A stretch of DNA of 64,000 bases, from the NCBI GenBank assembly GCA_001513105.1, contig LFSH01000070.1, forward strand, positions 48,410 through 112,409. The letters are read 5' to 3'. The position numbers were made by a program, and so were the translations under genes. The DNA is from Clostridiales bacterium DTU070 (GTDB lineage Bacteria; Bacillota; Clostridia; DSM-8532). Position 1 is the first letter of the stretch. The number at the start of each line of letters is the position of its first letter. This document shows, piece after piece, positions 9,141 through 19,834 of this stretch. The notes under the pieces are model-generated. The model saw only the letters and a list, made by a program, of their open reading frames with translations, had not been told where the DNA came from and searched no databases.

Positions 9141-11606
9141 CTAAAAGTTCATTTTCATTTCTTCCCACTGTTCCTTGCTGATAAGCACCCTTCTTGGCTT
9201 GCTTCCTTCAAACCCGCTTATAATACCTCTTTCAGCCATTTGATCGATTATTCTTCCAGCGCGGGCATATCCCACCCTGAACCGTCTCTGTATAAGGGAT
9301 ACAGATGCCTGTCCGCATTCAACAACCAGTTCAATAGCCTGGGGCAAAAGCTCGTCAGCATCAAGCTCAGGGTTTTCCGAATCATCATTTTTTGCGGTTA
9401 TATGATCAATTATGTCCTCGTCATATTCAGCAGACATTTGGCTTTTAATATATTCAACAACACGTTCTATTTCCTTGTCGGATATAAAGCAGCCTTTGAC
9501 GCGGACGGGTTTCTGCATGCCTACCGGGAAATAAAGCATGTCTCCCTTTCCAAGAAGTTTTTCAGCCCCTCCCATGTCAAGTATGGTCCTGGAGTCCACC
9601 TGGGATGAAACCGCAAAGGCTATTCTTGACGGAATGTTTGCCTTAATGACCCCGGTTATTACATTTACCGACGGGCGCTGCGTTGCAATTACAAGATGCA
9701 TTCCCGCAGCACGCGCCATCTGTGCCAGGCGGCAGATGGCATCCTCCACGTCGTGCGGCGCAACCATCATCAAATCAGCCAGCTCATCAATTATTATCAC
9801 TATTTGAGGAAGTTTGAAACCTTCGCCCTCTTCTTCAATTACTTTATTGTAACCCCTCAGGTCACGCACCCCTTTGTCGGCAAAAAGCTTGTAGCGCGTG
9901 ATCATTTCCTGGACTGCCCATTGCAGGGCTCCTGCTGCTTTGGCCGGATCGGTGACTACAGGAATCAGCAGATGCGGTATGCCGTTGTAAACCCCAAGTT
10001 CAACCACCTTCGGATCAATCATTAAAATTTTTACTTCCTCGGGAGTGGCCTTATACAAGAGGCTTACTATTATACTGTTGATGCACACGCTTTTACCCGA
10101 ACCGGTCGCACCTGCGATTAGCAGGTGAGGCATTTTCGCCAGGTCAATAATGACATTATCCCCCGAAATATCTTTTCCCAACCCTACCGCAAGCCTGGAT
10201 TTAAATTTCACGAACTCGGGAGTTTCAATAACTTCACGAAGCATTATCGGTGCAATTTCAGGGTTCGGTACTTCTATACCGACAGCGGATTTTCCCGGAA
10301 TCGGTGCTTCAATGCGTATTCCCTGCGCTGCGAGGCTTAGGGCTATGTCATCGGTCAGGTTAACAATCCGGCTTACTTTTACGCCCGGGCTGGGCTGTAA
10401 TTCAAACCGTGTAAAAGCGGGACCAACGGATACATTTACTATCTGGGCGCTTATACCGAAACTTGACAGGGTCTCTTCCAGCTTTCTTGCGTTTTCCAGT
10501 GCGGTCTGCCTTAGTTTCCTCGTATTAAGCCCGCCGTCGTCGGGAGCGTCCAGGCATGAAAACGGCGGGAACTGGTATTCAAAATCCTGCATCGGTATTT
10601 TCCTGATATCCTTTATAACAGGTGCCTCTTCCTGTTTCTTATCGGGTTTTTCCGCCTTACGTCCTTTCACCTGAACAGGTATATCCTGCCCGGCCTTTGG
10701 CTTTTCGGTTTCTTTTGCATCAATATTTTTAACATCGGGCTGGTTCCTTAAAAGGGGAAAGTCTATAACTACCCCGGTATTTGAATCAGCTTTTTTCTTC
10801 CTCGTATCTATAAACGGTTCATCCAGTTCCTTCAAAAATACCGGTTCATCGGTCTCATCCTCGTCTTCCTGGAAAAGTTCAACTTCTGCATTCCTGTGCT
10901 CTTTCATCATGTTAACCTTTTCCACCGTATCAGCGGCCATTTTCTTCAGTGATATATCGGTTATCATAAGAGCAATGATAATGCTGAAGGTTCCCAGTAC
11001 AATAATGGTACCTGTCTTCTGAAAAACAAAACACAGCGGAACACTGATAAGTCCCCCTGCCACACCGCCGTTAAGGGTGTATGGGATTGCAGACACGCTT
11101 CTTCCCTGTTTATAGAAGTGTTTCAGGTATTGAAAGAAGGTCAAATTACCGTAATCCGACCTGTTGAACGTTCCGGTATGAAAAATTGCACCAAGAAGTA
11201 TCAATAACAGGAAAACCTGGTACAGTTTCTTTCTGAACTGCGGCTTTTGAGGATAAAAAATCAATAAACCCCCATGAATCAAGAATAGGGGCGGAAGAAA
11301 ATAAGCTACTAAACCGAACAATCCGGTGGTTATATGCAGAATTATTTCGCCAAAAAGGCCTGTAAGGTTTTTATTGTATATGCTGAGTGCACATAATATG
11401 CCAAAAGCAATGATCAGGATACCTGTGAACTCTTTCTGCCGTCTCTTTTTCTTTAAAGTCAGAGTTTTGCTGCTGTTCTTCCTGTCCGAACCGCTTCTGA
11501 CATTTTTGCCTGAACTTTTTCCTGCCCTTTTTTTAGCTCCGGATTTTGCTCCGGAATAAGCGCGTGTACTTTTATTTGATTTTTTCCTTTGTGTTTTACC
11601 CGGCAA
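9141..11606 (-). CDS. spoIIIE: DNA translocase FtsK/SpoIIIE
   Basis: 821 residues with the family layout: a basic N-terminal tail, four membrane helices in about residues 55-210, an acidic/Lys-rich linker, then the motor. Walker A is GATGSGKSV (about residue 500), Walker B is IVIIIDELADLM, and the C-terminal gamma winged helix that reads chromosome polarity ends the protein (QRRFRVGYARAGRIIDQMAE). It is a septal ATPase that pumps DNA during division or into the forespore. The start is TTG at 11606, supported by TTGGAGGG 6 bases upstream. I cannot tell from sequence whether this copy serves division (FtsK), sporulation (SpoIIIE) or both. Confidence 0.95.
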   Translation of the reverse strand: MPGKTQRKKSNKSTRAYSGAKSGAKKRAGKSSGKNVRSGSDRKNSSKTLTLKKKRRQKEFTGILIIAFGILCALSIYNKNLTGLFGEIILHITTGLFGLVAYFLPPLFLIHGGLLIFYPQKPQFRKKLYQVFLLLILLGAIFHTGTFNRSDYGNLTFFQYLKHFYKQGRSVSAIPYTLNGGVAGGLISVPLCFVFQKTGTIIVLGTFSIIIALMITDISLKKMAADTVEKVNMMKEHRNAEVELFQEDEDETDEPVFLKELDEPFIDTRKKKADSNTGVVIDFPLLRNQPDVKNIDAKETEKPKAGQDIPVQVKGRKAEKPDKKQEEAPVIKDIRKIPMQDFEYQFPPFSCLDAPDDGGLNTRKLRQTALENARKLEETLSSFGISAQIVNVSVGPAFTRFELQPSPGVKVSRIVNLTDDIALSLAAQGIRIEAPIPGKSAVGIEVPNPEIAPIMLREVIETPEFVKFKSRLAVGLGKDISGDNVIIDLAKMPHLLIAGATGSGKSVCINSIIVSLLYKATPEEVKILMIDPKVVELGVYNGIPHLLIPVVTDPAKAAGALQWAVQEMITRYKLFADKGVRDLRGYNKVIEEEGEGFKLPQIVIIIDELADLMMVAPHDVEDAICRLAQMARAAGMHLVIATQRPSVNVITGVIKANIPSRIAFAVSSQVDSRTILDMGGAEKLLGKGDMLYFPVGMQKPVRVKGCFISDKEIERVVEYIKSQMSAEYDEDIIDHITAKNDDSENPELDADELLPQAIELVVECGQASVSLIQRRFRVGYARAGRIIDQMAERGIISGFEGSKPRRVLISKEQWEEMKMNF

Positions 11607-11714
11607 AGCGTTCCCTCCAACTTAAAATCTATCGCATAATATAATATACCATAATAACCCTGGGAACTGCAAACACGGTACACTTCCGCTGCATTAAGCA
11701 ATTAACGCCGCCAT

Positions 11715-12926
11715 TCAGCAAAGCAGCGTATTACACCTTGAAATAAACTCCATGCAAGCCCTGCTGTTATGATACGGACATTTCCAAGGCTCCACCTTCG
11801 GAAGGTTGTCTATGGTTCTGCCGTTTCTCTCAACCGAATGGAACCATTCACCATAGCGGTGATCAATAACATTCATGTATATAAACTCCCATGTCTTAAC
11901 AAGGGGTGCAAGATATGCATCACTTCCGGTTATTTCAATTACGTTCATTAATCCGACAATCATCTCGGCCTGTGGCCACCATTCCTTCCTGAAGTCTTTC
12001 CCGGAAGAATCGGCATGATCATATATGCCTCCAAACACCTTGTCATAGCCTTCCTCTACCACCTTGTCGGCCATCTTGACAGCGATATCGGCTGTTCTTT
12101 CCTTCAGGTCATCGTCCCCGAGCACTCCTGCTGCTTCATGCAGCAGCCAGCTGCATTCAATGTCGTGGCCGTAGGAAACGACCTCGGACAAAGACTCCCA
12201 TTTTTCTCCAAAGAACAGTTTCAGATGGAAAGAGCCGGGATCTATTATCTTTTCAATGAACAGCAGTATTAAATCTGTCAGTTTCTTTTTCAGCTCATCA
12301 TTTTTCCATACCCTGTACAGGTTTGTATAAGCCTCAAGAACGTGCAGGTGAGTATTCATTGTTTTCGGCGCATTAAAATCCATAGGGCTTAACCTCATAT
12401 CGGATATAGGTTTCCAGTCTTCGGCAAATGCATCAATATAGCCGCCATACCGGGAATCATAGCTGTATTTTTCAATAAGTTTGAACAGGACAATAGCCAT
12501 GTTAAGGCTGTCGGGATCATTGAAAGCCCTGTAGTATTCGCTCAGACCGTAAATGCCGAAAGCAATATTGTAAATATGCTTTTTCTTGTTTACGGGATTA
12601 CCTATGAAATCCACCATCCAGTACAAACCCGAGTTGACATCATCCCAGAAAGCCCGCTTAAGAAACTGGTACGCATGGTCGGCCGTATCCCTGTATTCCT
12701 GCTTTCCATATTCAATAAAAGCCCTTGAATAGGTCCAGAGGATTCTGGAATTCAGGATGCATCCCTTCGGGGCCATTCTGTCGATTTTCAAATCGTTTGT
12801 AACATTGCCGTAAAAACCGCCATTGGACCTGTCGGCCAAATTAATCCAGAACGGCAGGATGTTATTCTCCAGGTCGTTGGCTATCTGGCTTCTCAGCTTC
12901 AACAATGTCTCTCTCAAGAAAATCAC
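11715..12926 (-). CDS. ce: Cellobiose 2-epimerase (AGE family)
   Basis: About 400 residues of the N-acylglucosamine 2-epimerase (alpha/alpha)6-barrel family. The motifs MNTHLHVLEAYTNL, SYGHDIECSWLLHEAA, KEWWPQAEMIVG and PWKCPYHNSRACMEF carry the conserved Arg, His, Glu and Trp residues of cellobiose 2-epimerases. These enzymes convert cellobiose to glucosyl-mannose in the cytoplasm. The open frame begins with GTG at 12926. Family N-termini align better with the TTG codons near 12905, just before KLRSQI, so the true start may be there. No sugar transporter or mannosylglucose phosphorylase lies nearby. A mannobiose epimerase activity is possible. Confidence 0.85.
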   Translation of the reverse strand: MIFLRETLLKLRSQIANDLENNILPFWINLADRSNGGFYGNVTNDLKIDRMAPKGCILNSRILWTYSRAFIEYGKQEYRDTADHAYQFLKRAFWDDVNSGLYWMVDFIGNPVNKKKHIYNIAFGIYGLSEYYRAFNDPDSLNMAIVLFKLIEKYSYDSRYGGYIDAFAEDWKPISDMRLSPMDFNAPKTMNTHLHVLEAYTNLYRVWKNDELKKKLTDLILLFIEKIIDPGSFHLKLFFGEKWESLSEVVSYGHDIECSWLLHEAAGVLGDDDLKERTADIAVKMADKVVEEGYDKVFGGIYDHADSSGKDFRKEWWPQAEMIVGLMNVIEITGSDAYLAPLVKTWEFIYMNVIDHRYGEWFHSVERNGRTIDNLPKVEPWKCPYHNSRACMEFISRCNTLLC

Positions 12927-13021
12927 TCCCGAAAAAATAATCTATCCGGTTACAGGCCTTCCTAAGGCGTATTATTGCAAGACTACAGTTTTCAGGGCAA
13001 TCAGGGCTCATTGCTTCGGCA

Positions 13022-14242
13022 TCAGCTGTTCATATTCATTTTTACAACCAAAGCCCTTTCTCCCATGAAAGGCTTGTCACAGCTCATGCCAATAAAATCA
13101 TCTCCGAAAATATCATACAAGTTTCCTGAAATATAGAACTCGGGCAGCCGTCCAAGTATTCTTTCACCGTCTGTAAGGTAAGACATCTGCACAGGGGTTG
13201 CAAAATCCCCGGAGGCTGTATAGTCGCCGCCGCTTGCCATCACCACCAGAATTGACGGAACACCGTTTACAAGCTCTTTCAGGGTTTTGCTGCCGGGAAC
13301 AACAGACAGCCTGATGTTTGACAATGACGGTACATCGTCATAGTCCCCTGAAGCCGAACCCGTTAACGGCATTGAAAACCTGGAGGCATTTGATTTATCG
13401 GTATAGGCTTTTTCAATTATTCCGTTCCTGATCAGGTAACAAACATCTCCGTCCCGGGTTATGCCTTCGGTGTCAAAAAAAGGTGTATGGTATTCTTCCC
13501 CGGTTCTGTCCTGGATGATGTTCAGATTCTGATTAAATACTTTCTTGTTTATTTTGTCGCAGAACAGGGAGGTACCGAATCCTATCTGCTCGCTGTTCAG
13601 AGATTCACTAATCTTTGAAAGCAACATATCCTTCTCGATAATAACAGGGACTTTACCGTCCTGGGGCAGGCTGGCTTCTATTTTGAAAGCTTCCAGAAAG
13701 ATCCTTGCGTCTTCAATTAATTCCTGTTTTTCAAATTCCCTGCCCTGCCTCAATAAACCGCTGTCAATTATGTTTACCGAATCCTTATGTTTAACCAGCA
13801 GAACAAATTCCACCGTTTTGTCCAAATTGACATAATCCAGTCCTGCATCATTTTTAAGCGATATTTCGGTTTCACATATCTTTATCTTGTGACTGAATAT
13901 AAAGTCGGGGTGTTCCTTCTTAAGTATTCTGAGCAAATCCTCGCTTTCCCTGATAAATTCTTCGTCACTAATATTCAGCTTTCTTAAATCCCTTGTTCGC
14001 CGCTTGTTTTTTTCGGGTTCGAATGCATATGGAATCCTGTTCTTTAATCTTTCTTCAGCCTCAGCCCATGTTTTTTCTCCTGGATCACCGAAGGTACCTG
14101 CAACCCCGATAAATCCGTCCGAATACACCCTGCATCCGCTTTTCCTTATGGTTTTTTTCATTACCGAATCTATGGCACTGTTGGTTATATTAAGTGATGT
14201 CTCACGTAATGTATGCTGGTATAATTCCCTTATCACAGCCAA
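13022..14242 (-). CDS. TldE/PmbA-like subunit of metallopeptidase pair
   Basis: 406 residues of the TldD/PmbA family, lacking the HExxxH zinc motif found in its upstream partner, as expected of the TldE (PmbA) subunit. The C-terminal region with SILVVMASGGDYTASGDF is typical. In characterised systems TldD and TldE form a heteromeric protease that trims unfolded or modified peptides. The first start is TTG at 14242 with AGGGG close by, and GTG at 14236 is better spaced. It follows tldD by only 6 bases, which implies one transcript and stoichiometric synthesis. Confidence 0.85.
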   Translation of the reverse strand: MAVIRELYQHTLRETSLNITNSAIDSVMKKTIRKSGCRVYSDGFIGVAGTFGDPGEKTWAEAEERLKNRIPYAFEPEKNKRRTRDLRKLNISDEEFIRESEDLLRILKKEHPDFIFSHKIKICETEISLKNDAGLDYVNLDKTVEFVLLVKHKDSVNIIDSGLLRQGREFEKQELIEDARIFLEAFKIEASLPQDGKVPVIIEKDMLLSKISESLNSEQIGFGTSLFCDKINKKVFNQNLNIIQDRTGEEYHTPFFDTEGITRDGDVCYLIRNGIIEKAYTDKSNASRFSMPLTGSASGDYDDVPSLSNIRLSVVPGSKTLKELVNGVPSILVVMASGGDYTASGDFATPVQMSYLTDGERILGRLPEFYISGNLYDIFGDDFIGMSCDKPFMGERALVVKMNMNS

Positions 14243-14248
14243 TAACCC

Positions 14249-15586
14249 CTATTGCACGTTAATTCCGTTGACACGGATATATGGACCGCCGAAACCGACA
14301 CTTAACGGAAACTGTTCCATTTTTCCGCATCCGCCGAGCGGAAATGAAAACAACTCAACTTCATTTGAAAAACCGTCAATCTCATGCAGCGTCTTCATAA
14401 CATTTCCCGTTATAACTGAAATTCTTACAGGTTCGGCAATACGACCATTACGAATCATATAGGCCCTGTTCGGGGCTATCGTAAACGTTGTCATCCCCGA
14501 ACCGTGTTTTATACTGTCAATATATATTCCTTCTTCAATACTGCTTACCAGCTCTTCCATGGTCTGGGTGCCCGCTTCGATATAGGTTGTTGTCATGCGT
14601 ACTATCGGCTCGTATTCAAAACTTACAGCCCTGGCATTGCCTGTCAGTCCCTCGTCAATGGCCATTGCAGTATTACAGCTGTGCTGCCTTCCTGTCAAAA
14701 CCCCGTTTTTGACTATATAATTGGTTCTTGCCTTTGTACCTTCGTCATCGAAGGGTACATAACCCGCGCCTTCAATAAGGCCGGTATCAACTATGTTCAG
14801 GTTTTGGGACCCCACAACCTTTCCGTTCTGCCATTCCCTTTTCATTGTTTCGTCACCGACCATGAAATCTGACTCGCTTTTGTGGCCGAAACTTTCATGG
14901 GCGAAAACTCCGGTAACGACAGGAGAAAGAACGCATGTATAAACCCCTGGTTTTACAGGCACTGCTTTTGTGCAGTACTGAAGATCCTTGTTGATTTCAG
15001 CCCGTATTTCATCCTGCCTGTTTGCAAGGTCCTTAAATTCCATTTCATAAATGTCCCTGCTCCCGTTATGGGGCGTATCTCCTTCCTGCATCCTGTATCT
15101 TACGGTTATACAGCAGTATTGTGAATCAAACTTCACATCGGTTCCTTTTGACGAGATAATCTGCTTTTCGGTGTATTTGTCAAGATAATAAATTCTTGAC
15201 ATTTTTATCTGTGGAAATTCCTTCACCACGGGAACGTATGTATCAAGAAGACTCTGCTTCTCCCCGGCGCTGATCTTTGAAACATTTGAGTCCTGGTACT
15301 TCAGCATGGCTTCCTTGTTCACTTCGAACTTTTTGACAATCGGATCACTGTTTATAAAAGGATTTGGTTTTGCCATTTCTGCAAGTTTATCCACTTCCGC
15401 CTGCAGCGCGGAAATATCCGTCGTCGCACTGTAGTACCACCTTGACCCGTCATAAATCCTGATCATTGCACCTTTTTCCTCTTTAACTTTCTTTTGTTTA
15501 AGCTGGAAATTCTCGATTAAAATCATTGTCTTATAAACCGTCTCAATTCTTATGTCGGTATAAAGATCCTTCGGGAAATGTATCAT
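14249..15586 (-). CDS. tldD: TldD-like zinc metallopeptidase
   Basis: 445 residues. The zinc site HESFGH (HExxxH) lies near residue 235 in VVTGVFAHESFGHKSES, which marks it as the catalytic TldD subunit. The C-terminus carries NRAYMIRNGRIAEPV and GGCGKMEQ, common in the family. ATG at 15586 has GGGGG 7 bases upstream. The neighbouring tldE gives the usual two-gene unit. No precursor peptide or antibiotic cluster is adjacent, so a general peptidase role is more likely than a dedicated bacteriocin maturation role. Confidence 0.9.
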   Translation of the reverse strand: MIHFPKDLYTDIRIETVYKTMILIENFQLKQKKVKEEKGAMIRIYDGSRWYYSATTDISALQAEVDKLAEMAKPNPFINSDPIVKKFEVNKEAMLKYQDSNVSKISAGEKQSLLDTYVPVVKEFPQIKMSRIYYLDKYTEKQIISSKGTDVKFDSQYCCITVRYRMQEGDTPHNGSRDIYEMEFKDLANRQDEIRAEINKDLQYCTKAVPVKPGVYTCVLSPVVTGVFAHESFGHKSESDFMVGDETMKREWQNGKVVGSQNLNIVDTGLIEGAGYVPFDDEGTKARTNYIVKNGVLTGRQHSCNTAMAIDEGLTGNARAVSFEYEPIVRMTTTYIEAGTQTMEELVSSIEEGIYIDSIKHGSGMTTFTIAPNRAYMIRNGRIAEPVRISVITGNVMKTLHEIDGFSNEVELFSFPLGGCGKMEQFPLSVGFGGPYIRVNGINVQ

Positions 15587-15854
15587 TCAATAACCCCCTT
15601 TATTTCCTGAAGCGCAGTTTGCAAAAAGGTTAACCCTGCCATATTCGTAATAACCGTTTTTCCGGGAAATACACATACACTTTCTATATATTACTAATTC
15701 TATAATACTATTTTTAATAAAACAATATAAAATTGGATATTACAAGCGAATAACAGGGTTTTCAGTACAAAAAGGAAAGGGATCGGACAAAACCCGCCCC
15801 CTTGTGTCAGACTGGCTGTTTTACCAGGTAATTTAAAGCGCTTCATCAGAAAAA

Positions 15855-16706
15855 TCACATATTTCCGTTAACCAGCTGCAGATAAACCTGGGTTGATGAT
15901 ATGTCCGAATGCCCAAGCATCATTTGTATATCCTTCAGGTTCCTGCCCCTTTGCACGAGGTGTGCCGCAAAGGAATGCCGTAACGTATGCGGGGTAATGT
16001 CTTTGTTTATGTTTGCCTTGGATGTGTAGTATTTTACTATCTTCCAGAAACCCTGTCTTGTAAGCCTGTTGCCGTTTGTATTCACAAACAGCGCCTGTTC
16101 ATTCCTTTCCTTCAGCATAAACGGCCTTACCTTTTCAAGATATTCTTTCACAATGTCAATACATTTTTTTGTTATCGGTATCGTGCGTTCCCTGTTACTG
16201 TTTCTGCATCTCAGCGTACACTTATGAAGATCCAGGTCGGACAGGTCCAGTGAAATCAGCTCCGATACCCTGATACCCGTAGAATATAACAGTTCGAGCA
16301 TCGCCCTGTCGCGAATCCCCTTAAGCCCCATTTTCTTCGGCTGATTCAACAGTAGTTCAACCTCTTCCACGGAAAGAATCTGGGGTATCTTCTTTTCAAC
16401 CTTCGGCGATTCAACTCCTATCGTAGGGTTTCCTTTCATGAAATCGTGGGATATCAAAAATCTGTAAAAGGCGCGGATTGACGCAAGACTTCTTGATATT
16501 GTCGTAATAGCCCTTCCCTGGTTGTTCTGGTATTTTATATATGCCGATACTATTGTTTTTGTGCTCTGCTGGATATTCTCAACCTTCATTTCCTGCAAAA
16601 ACATAATGTATTGTTCAATATCCCTCTGGTAAGACATAAGTGTATTCTGGGAGAGCTTTTTTTCATCCCTTAAATACTGAATAAATGCTTTAACCAGATT
16701 CTCCAT
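15855..16706 (-). CDS. xerD: Tyrosine recombinase XerD-like
   Basis: About 283 residues. It has an N-terminal SAM-like core-binding domain (residues 1-90) and a catalytic domain with Arg in STGIRVSEL, HTLRHSFA (HxxR), LGHSDISST and the nucleophilic Tyr in TQVYLQL near the C-terminus. XerC/XerD resolve chromosome dimers at dif near the septum. The length and lack of flanking att sites argue for a housekeeping Xer rather than a phage integrase. I chose ATG at 16706 because AGGGGTGA lies 8 bases upstream; the GTG four codons earlier overlaps that site. It may be XerC rather than XerD. Confidence 0.85.
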   Translation of the reverse strand: MENLVKAFIQYLRDEKKLSQNTLMSYQRDIEQYIMFLQEMKVENIQQSTKTIVSAYIKYQNNQGRAITTISRSLASIRAFYRFLISHDFMKGNPTIGVESPKVEKKIPQILSVEEVELLLNQPKKMGLKGIRDRAMLELLYSTGIRVSELISLDLSDLDLHKCTLRCRNSNRERTIPITKKCIDIVKEYLEKVRPFMLKERNEQALFVNTNGNRLTRQGFWKIVKYYTSKANINKDITPHTLRHSFAAHLVQRGRNLKDIQMMLGHSDISSTQVYLQLVNGNM

Positions 16707-16953
16707 TGATTTTATCACCCCTGAATTCCTTAACTATTTCCCACATTTCCTGCTACAGCCTGGGCATAATCCGGGATACAAAGTGTTATGGCAAAATTAG
16801 TGATCCCCTGCATTAAAAAGAATTATTCACCAAGTATCGGGGTTACAATCAAATGCAGCACATGTCAAAGCTTATATCATGGTATGCATAAGATGTGAGC
16901 CATGAAGTATTCCGCAATTAATAATTTACCACTTAATTCATTTTTATGCAAAC

Positions 16954-17505
16954 TTAACTTAATTTATGCTCTCCCTTTATAATCCTGTCGGCAAGAAAAA
17001 TGCCTATAATGGTCTTGGCATCGGTAATCTCTCCTTTTTCAACCATTGATATAAGTTCGGAAATATCGTATTTTCTGCAGGATATGAATTCGTCTTCATC
17101 AGGATGTGCATTCTTTTCAACCAGATCTGTTGCCACGAACATGTGAAGCACTTCATCGGAGAATCCGGGTGTTGAATGTATTGTAAGTACCTTTGCCAGT
17201 TTGCCGGCAATATACCCTGTTTCCTCCTGGAGTTCCCTTTTCGCACATTCTTCAGGAGGTTCACCTGCATCAAGTTTTCCTGCAGGCAATTCAAGGGATA
17301 TCATTTCGCATGGCTTCCGGTACTGCTCAACCATGATTATTTTACCGTCATCGGTAATGGGCAGTATTACGGAAGCACCAGGATGCCGCACAACATCCCT
17401 TGTGCTCTCCCTGCCGTCGGGCAGAACAACAGTTACCTTGTCAACATTGATTATATTTCCCGTATATTTTCTTTCCTCATTGACTGTTTTCTCGTAATAG
17501 TTCAT
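16954..17505 (-). CDS. nudF: ADP-ribose pyrophosphatase (Nudix)
   Basis: 183 residues with a complete Nudix box in [18 protein letters not shown] (about residues 80-100) and the upstream LELPAGK typical of ADP-ribose pyrophosphatases. The enzyme splits ADP-ribose into AMP and ribose 5-phosphate in the cytoplasm. ATG at 17505 overlaps the rnhA stop by 4 bases, so the two are translationally coupled. Confidence 0.9.
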   Translation of the reverse strand: MNYYEKTVNEERKYTGNIINVDKVTVVLPDGRESTRDVVRHPGASVILPITDDGKIIMVEQYRKPCEMISLELPAGKLDAGEPPEECAKRELQEETGYIAGKLAKVLTIHSTPGFSDEVLHMFVATDLVEKNAHPDEDEFISCRKYDISELISMVEKGEITDAKTIIGIFLADRIIKGEHKLS

Positions 17506-17957
17506 GCTCCATCTTCCTTTTCGGCTTTTGATATTTCACCCGTTGCAAGTTTGTCGCAGCGGTTATTGTATTCGTTGTCGGAATGCCCCTTTACCTTTAT
17601 CCATTGTACCCTGTGTCTCTGAACAAGGCTGTCAAGTTCCTGCCACAGGTCGGCATTCTTCAGTTCTTCCTTTTTGCTTCCCCTTGCCCAGCCGTTTCGC
17701 TTCCATTCGTCCAGCCAGCCATACTGAAAGGCATTAACCACATAGGCACTGTCGCTGTAAAGTTTAACGCTGCACGGCTCCTTCAGTGCCTTTAAACCTT
17801 CGATAACTGCTTTCAGCTCCATCCTGTTGTTCGTTGTCAGCTCTTCAAAGCCGGACAACTCCTTCTCAATACCTTTATAGATAAGGATAACTCCCCATCC
17901 ACCCTTGCCTGGGTTTCCTGAACATGCTCCGTCGGTATAGATTTCAACTTCCTTCAT
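17502..17957 (-). CDS. rnhA: Ribonuclease HI
   Basis: 151 residues covering one RNase H domain. The acidic metal-binding residues are seen as Asp in [12 protein letters not shown], Glu in NNRMELKAV, Asp in LYSDSAYVV and Asp in NNRCDKLA. It removes RNA from RNA-DNA hybrids. ATG at 17957 overlaps the proC stop by 4 bases and its own stop overlaps nudF, so proC-rnhA-nudF form a tightly coupled unit. Confidence 0.95.
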   Translation of the reverse strand: MKEVEIYTDGACSGNPGKGGWGVILIYKGIEKELSGFEELTTNNRMELKAVIEGLKALKEPCSVKLYSDSAYVVNAFQYGWLDEWKRNGWARGSKKEELKNADLWQELDSLVQRHRVQWIKVKGHSDNEYNNRCDKLATGEISKAEKEDGA

Positions 17958-18766
17958 TTATCAAAACTCCTGCCGATTTCCACAGCTCTTTTTGTACATT
18001 CCTTCATAGCAGCCATAATGGCGTTTCTGAAGCCTTTTTCCTCCAACGTGTAAACAGCTTCAATTGTGGTTCCCGCGGGGGAACACACCATATCCTTCAG
18101 TTCGGCGGGATGTTTCCCTGTTTCAAGAACCATTTTTGCCGAGCCCGAAACTGCCTGTGCCGCGAGCCTGTAACTGATACTCCTGGGGATGCCCGACTGT
18201 ACCGCCGCATCTGCCATCGCCTCTATCATCATATAGACATAAGCCGGGCTGCTTGACGTAAGTGCCGTTACCTCGCTCATCAGCGATTCATCCAGTTCCT
18301 CCACCGAGCCTATACAGCTGAAAATGCCTCTTACTGTTTGCTTGTCATCCGGGGTGATGTTGTCCCCGTACGAAACAATTGTAACACCTTCACGTATAAG
18401 CGCGGGTGTATTCGGCATTGTTCTGACTATTTTCTTGTCTTCGCCGAGTATGTAAGAGTAATACGATATTGGAAGACCTACGGCCACGGACACGAATAAA
18501 GCGGACGGAGGCAATGTTTTTTTGCATTCCTTCAGTACACCCTCCATGCTCTGTGGTTTTACCGCGGCAATAACAACGTCGCATTTCTCCGGGAGCTCCT
18601 GGACCGAAGGCATTACAACAACCGGATACTGTTCTTTCAGCTGATCGGTTAACCGGGTGTTTACATCGTAGACATAAATTTCATATTGCCGTTCCGAACT
18701 GCAAAGACCTCTTATTATTGCTCCTCCCATATTGCCGGTACCAATTATTCCGACTTTCAGGCTCAT
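17954..18766 (-). CDS. proC: Pyrroline-5-carboxylate reductase
   Basis: 270 residues. N-terminal Rossmann motif [14 protein letters not shown] binds NAD(P)H, and the C-terminal region has the family signature ([18 protein letters not shown] and [17 protein letters not shown]). It makes proline from pyrroline-5-carboxylate. ATG at 18766 with GGAGG 7 bases away is preferred over the TTG at 18793, which would add nine unlikely residues and overlap ruvB. Confidence 0.93.
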   Translation of the reverse strand: MSLKVGIIGTGNMGGAIIRGLCSSERQYEIYVYDVNTRLTDQLKEQYPVVVMPSVQELPEKCDVVIAAVKPQSMEGVLKECKKTLPPSALFVSVAVGLPISYYSYILGEDKKIVRTMPNTPALIREGVTIVSYGDNITPDDKQTVRGIFSCIGSVEELDESLMSEVTALTSSSPAYVYMMIEAMADAAVQSGIPRSISYRLAAQAVSGSAKMVLETGKHPAELKDMVCSPAGTTIEAVYTLEEKGFRNAIMAAMKECTKRAVEIGRSFDK

Positions 18767-18789
18767 ATTCCTACCTCCCTGGAATTGAT

Positions 18790-19830
18790 TCAATACAGCA
18801 AACTTATCTGATCATCCTGTTTCGGCTCTATATTCAGATGCTCGTACGCAAGCCTCGTTGCCTTTCTGCCGCGCGGTGTCTTCTGCAGTAAACCTATCTG
18901 TATAAGGTAAGGTTCGTAAACATCTTCAATTGTGTCTGCCTCTTCACCCGTTGCAGCAGCAAGAGTATCAAGCCCTACAGGCCCTCCGTCGAATTTTTCG
19001 ATAATGCACAGCAGTAAATTCCTGTCAATGTTGTCAAGACCCTTTTCATCCACTTCAAGAGCATCAAGGCCGTATTTCGTGATTTCAATATCAATCCTGC
19101 CGTTTGAATGTATCTGCGCAAAATCCCTTATCCTTTTCAGAATCCTGTTTGCTATTCTTGGTGTGCCTCTCGCCCTCGAAGCTATTTCTATAGCCGCATC
19201 ATCGTCAATATCTATGTTCAATATGCCTGCCGACCTTTTCACTATTTTTTTCAGTTCATCGTTGGAATATAACTCGAGGCGGTTGATAATCCCAAACCTG
19301 TCCCTTAACGGCGAAGTCAGAAGCCCTGCCCTTGTGGTCGCCCCTATCAGCGTGAATTTTGAAAGCTCAAGGCGTATCGAACGGGCGCTTGGCCCCTTCC
19401 CTATTACAATATCAAGAGCAAAGTCCTCCATCGCAGGGTAAAGGATTTCCTCAACAGCACGGTTTAAGCGGTGTATCTCATCAATGAAAAGTACGTCGAA
19501 GGGACTCAGGTTGGTCAATATTGCAGCCAGGTCTCCTGGTTTTTCAATGGCGGGACCCGACGTGACTTTAAGGTTAACCCCCATCTCCCTTGCAATTATC
19601 GCAGAAAGGGTTGTTTTACCCAAGCCCGGAGGGCCGTATAAAAGCACGTGATCAAGTGCTTCGTTTCTTTGCTTCGCGGCTTCTATAAAAACCATCAGGT
19701 TCCTTTTAACCTTATCCTGCCCTATATATTCATCAAATGTTCTTGGCCGGAGATTCGATTCTTCGAAGTCCTCCCTCCGGAATTCGCATCCTACAAGTCT
19801 GTCATCCAATATAAACGCCTCCAAATCCAT
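18790..19830 (-). CDS. ruvB: Holliday junction helicase RuvB
   Basis: 346 residues. It has an AAA+ core with Walker [10 protein letters not shown] (residues 66-74), Walker [10 protein letters not shown], sensor [10 protein letters not shown], and a C-terminal winged helix ([19 protein letters not shown]). It drives branch migration with RuvA. ATG at 19830, 4 bases after the ruvA stop. Confidence 0.97.
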   Translation of the reverse strand: MDLEAFILDDRLVGCEFRREDFEESNLRPRTFDEYIGQDKVKRNLMVFIEAAKQRNEALDHVLLYGPPGLGKTTLSAIIAREMGVNLKVTSGPAIEKPGDLAAILTNLSPFDVLFIDEIHRLNRAVEEILYPAMEDFALDIVIGKGPSARSIRLELSKFTLIGATTRAGLLTSPLRDRFGIINRLELYSNDELKKIVKRSAGILNIDIDDDAAIEIASRARGTPRIANRILKRIRDFAQIHSNGRIDIEITKYGLDALEVDEKGLDNIDRNLLLCIIEKFDGGPVGLDTLAAATGEEADTIEDVYEPYLIQIGLLQKTPRGRKATRLAYEHLNIEPKQDDQISLLY

Positions 19831-19834
19831 TTAT

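Noticed and set aside
11459..11701. An 80-codon minus-strand frame at the start of ftsK/spoIIIE
   Set aside because: It overlaps the spoIIIE start and its strong ribosome site in another frame and has no family likeness.
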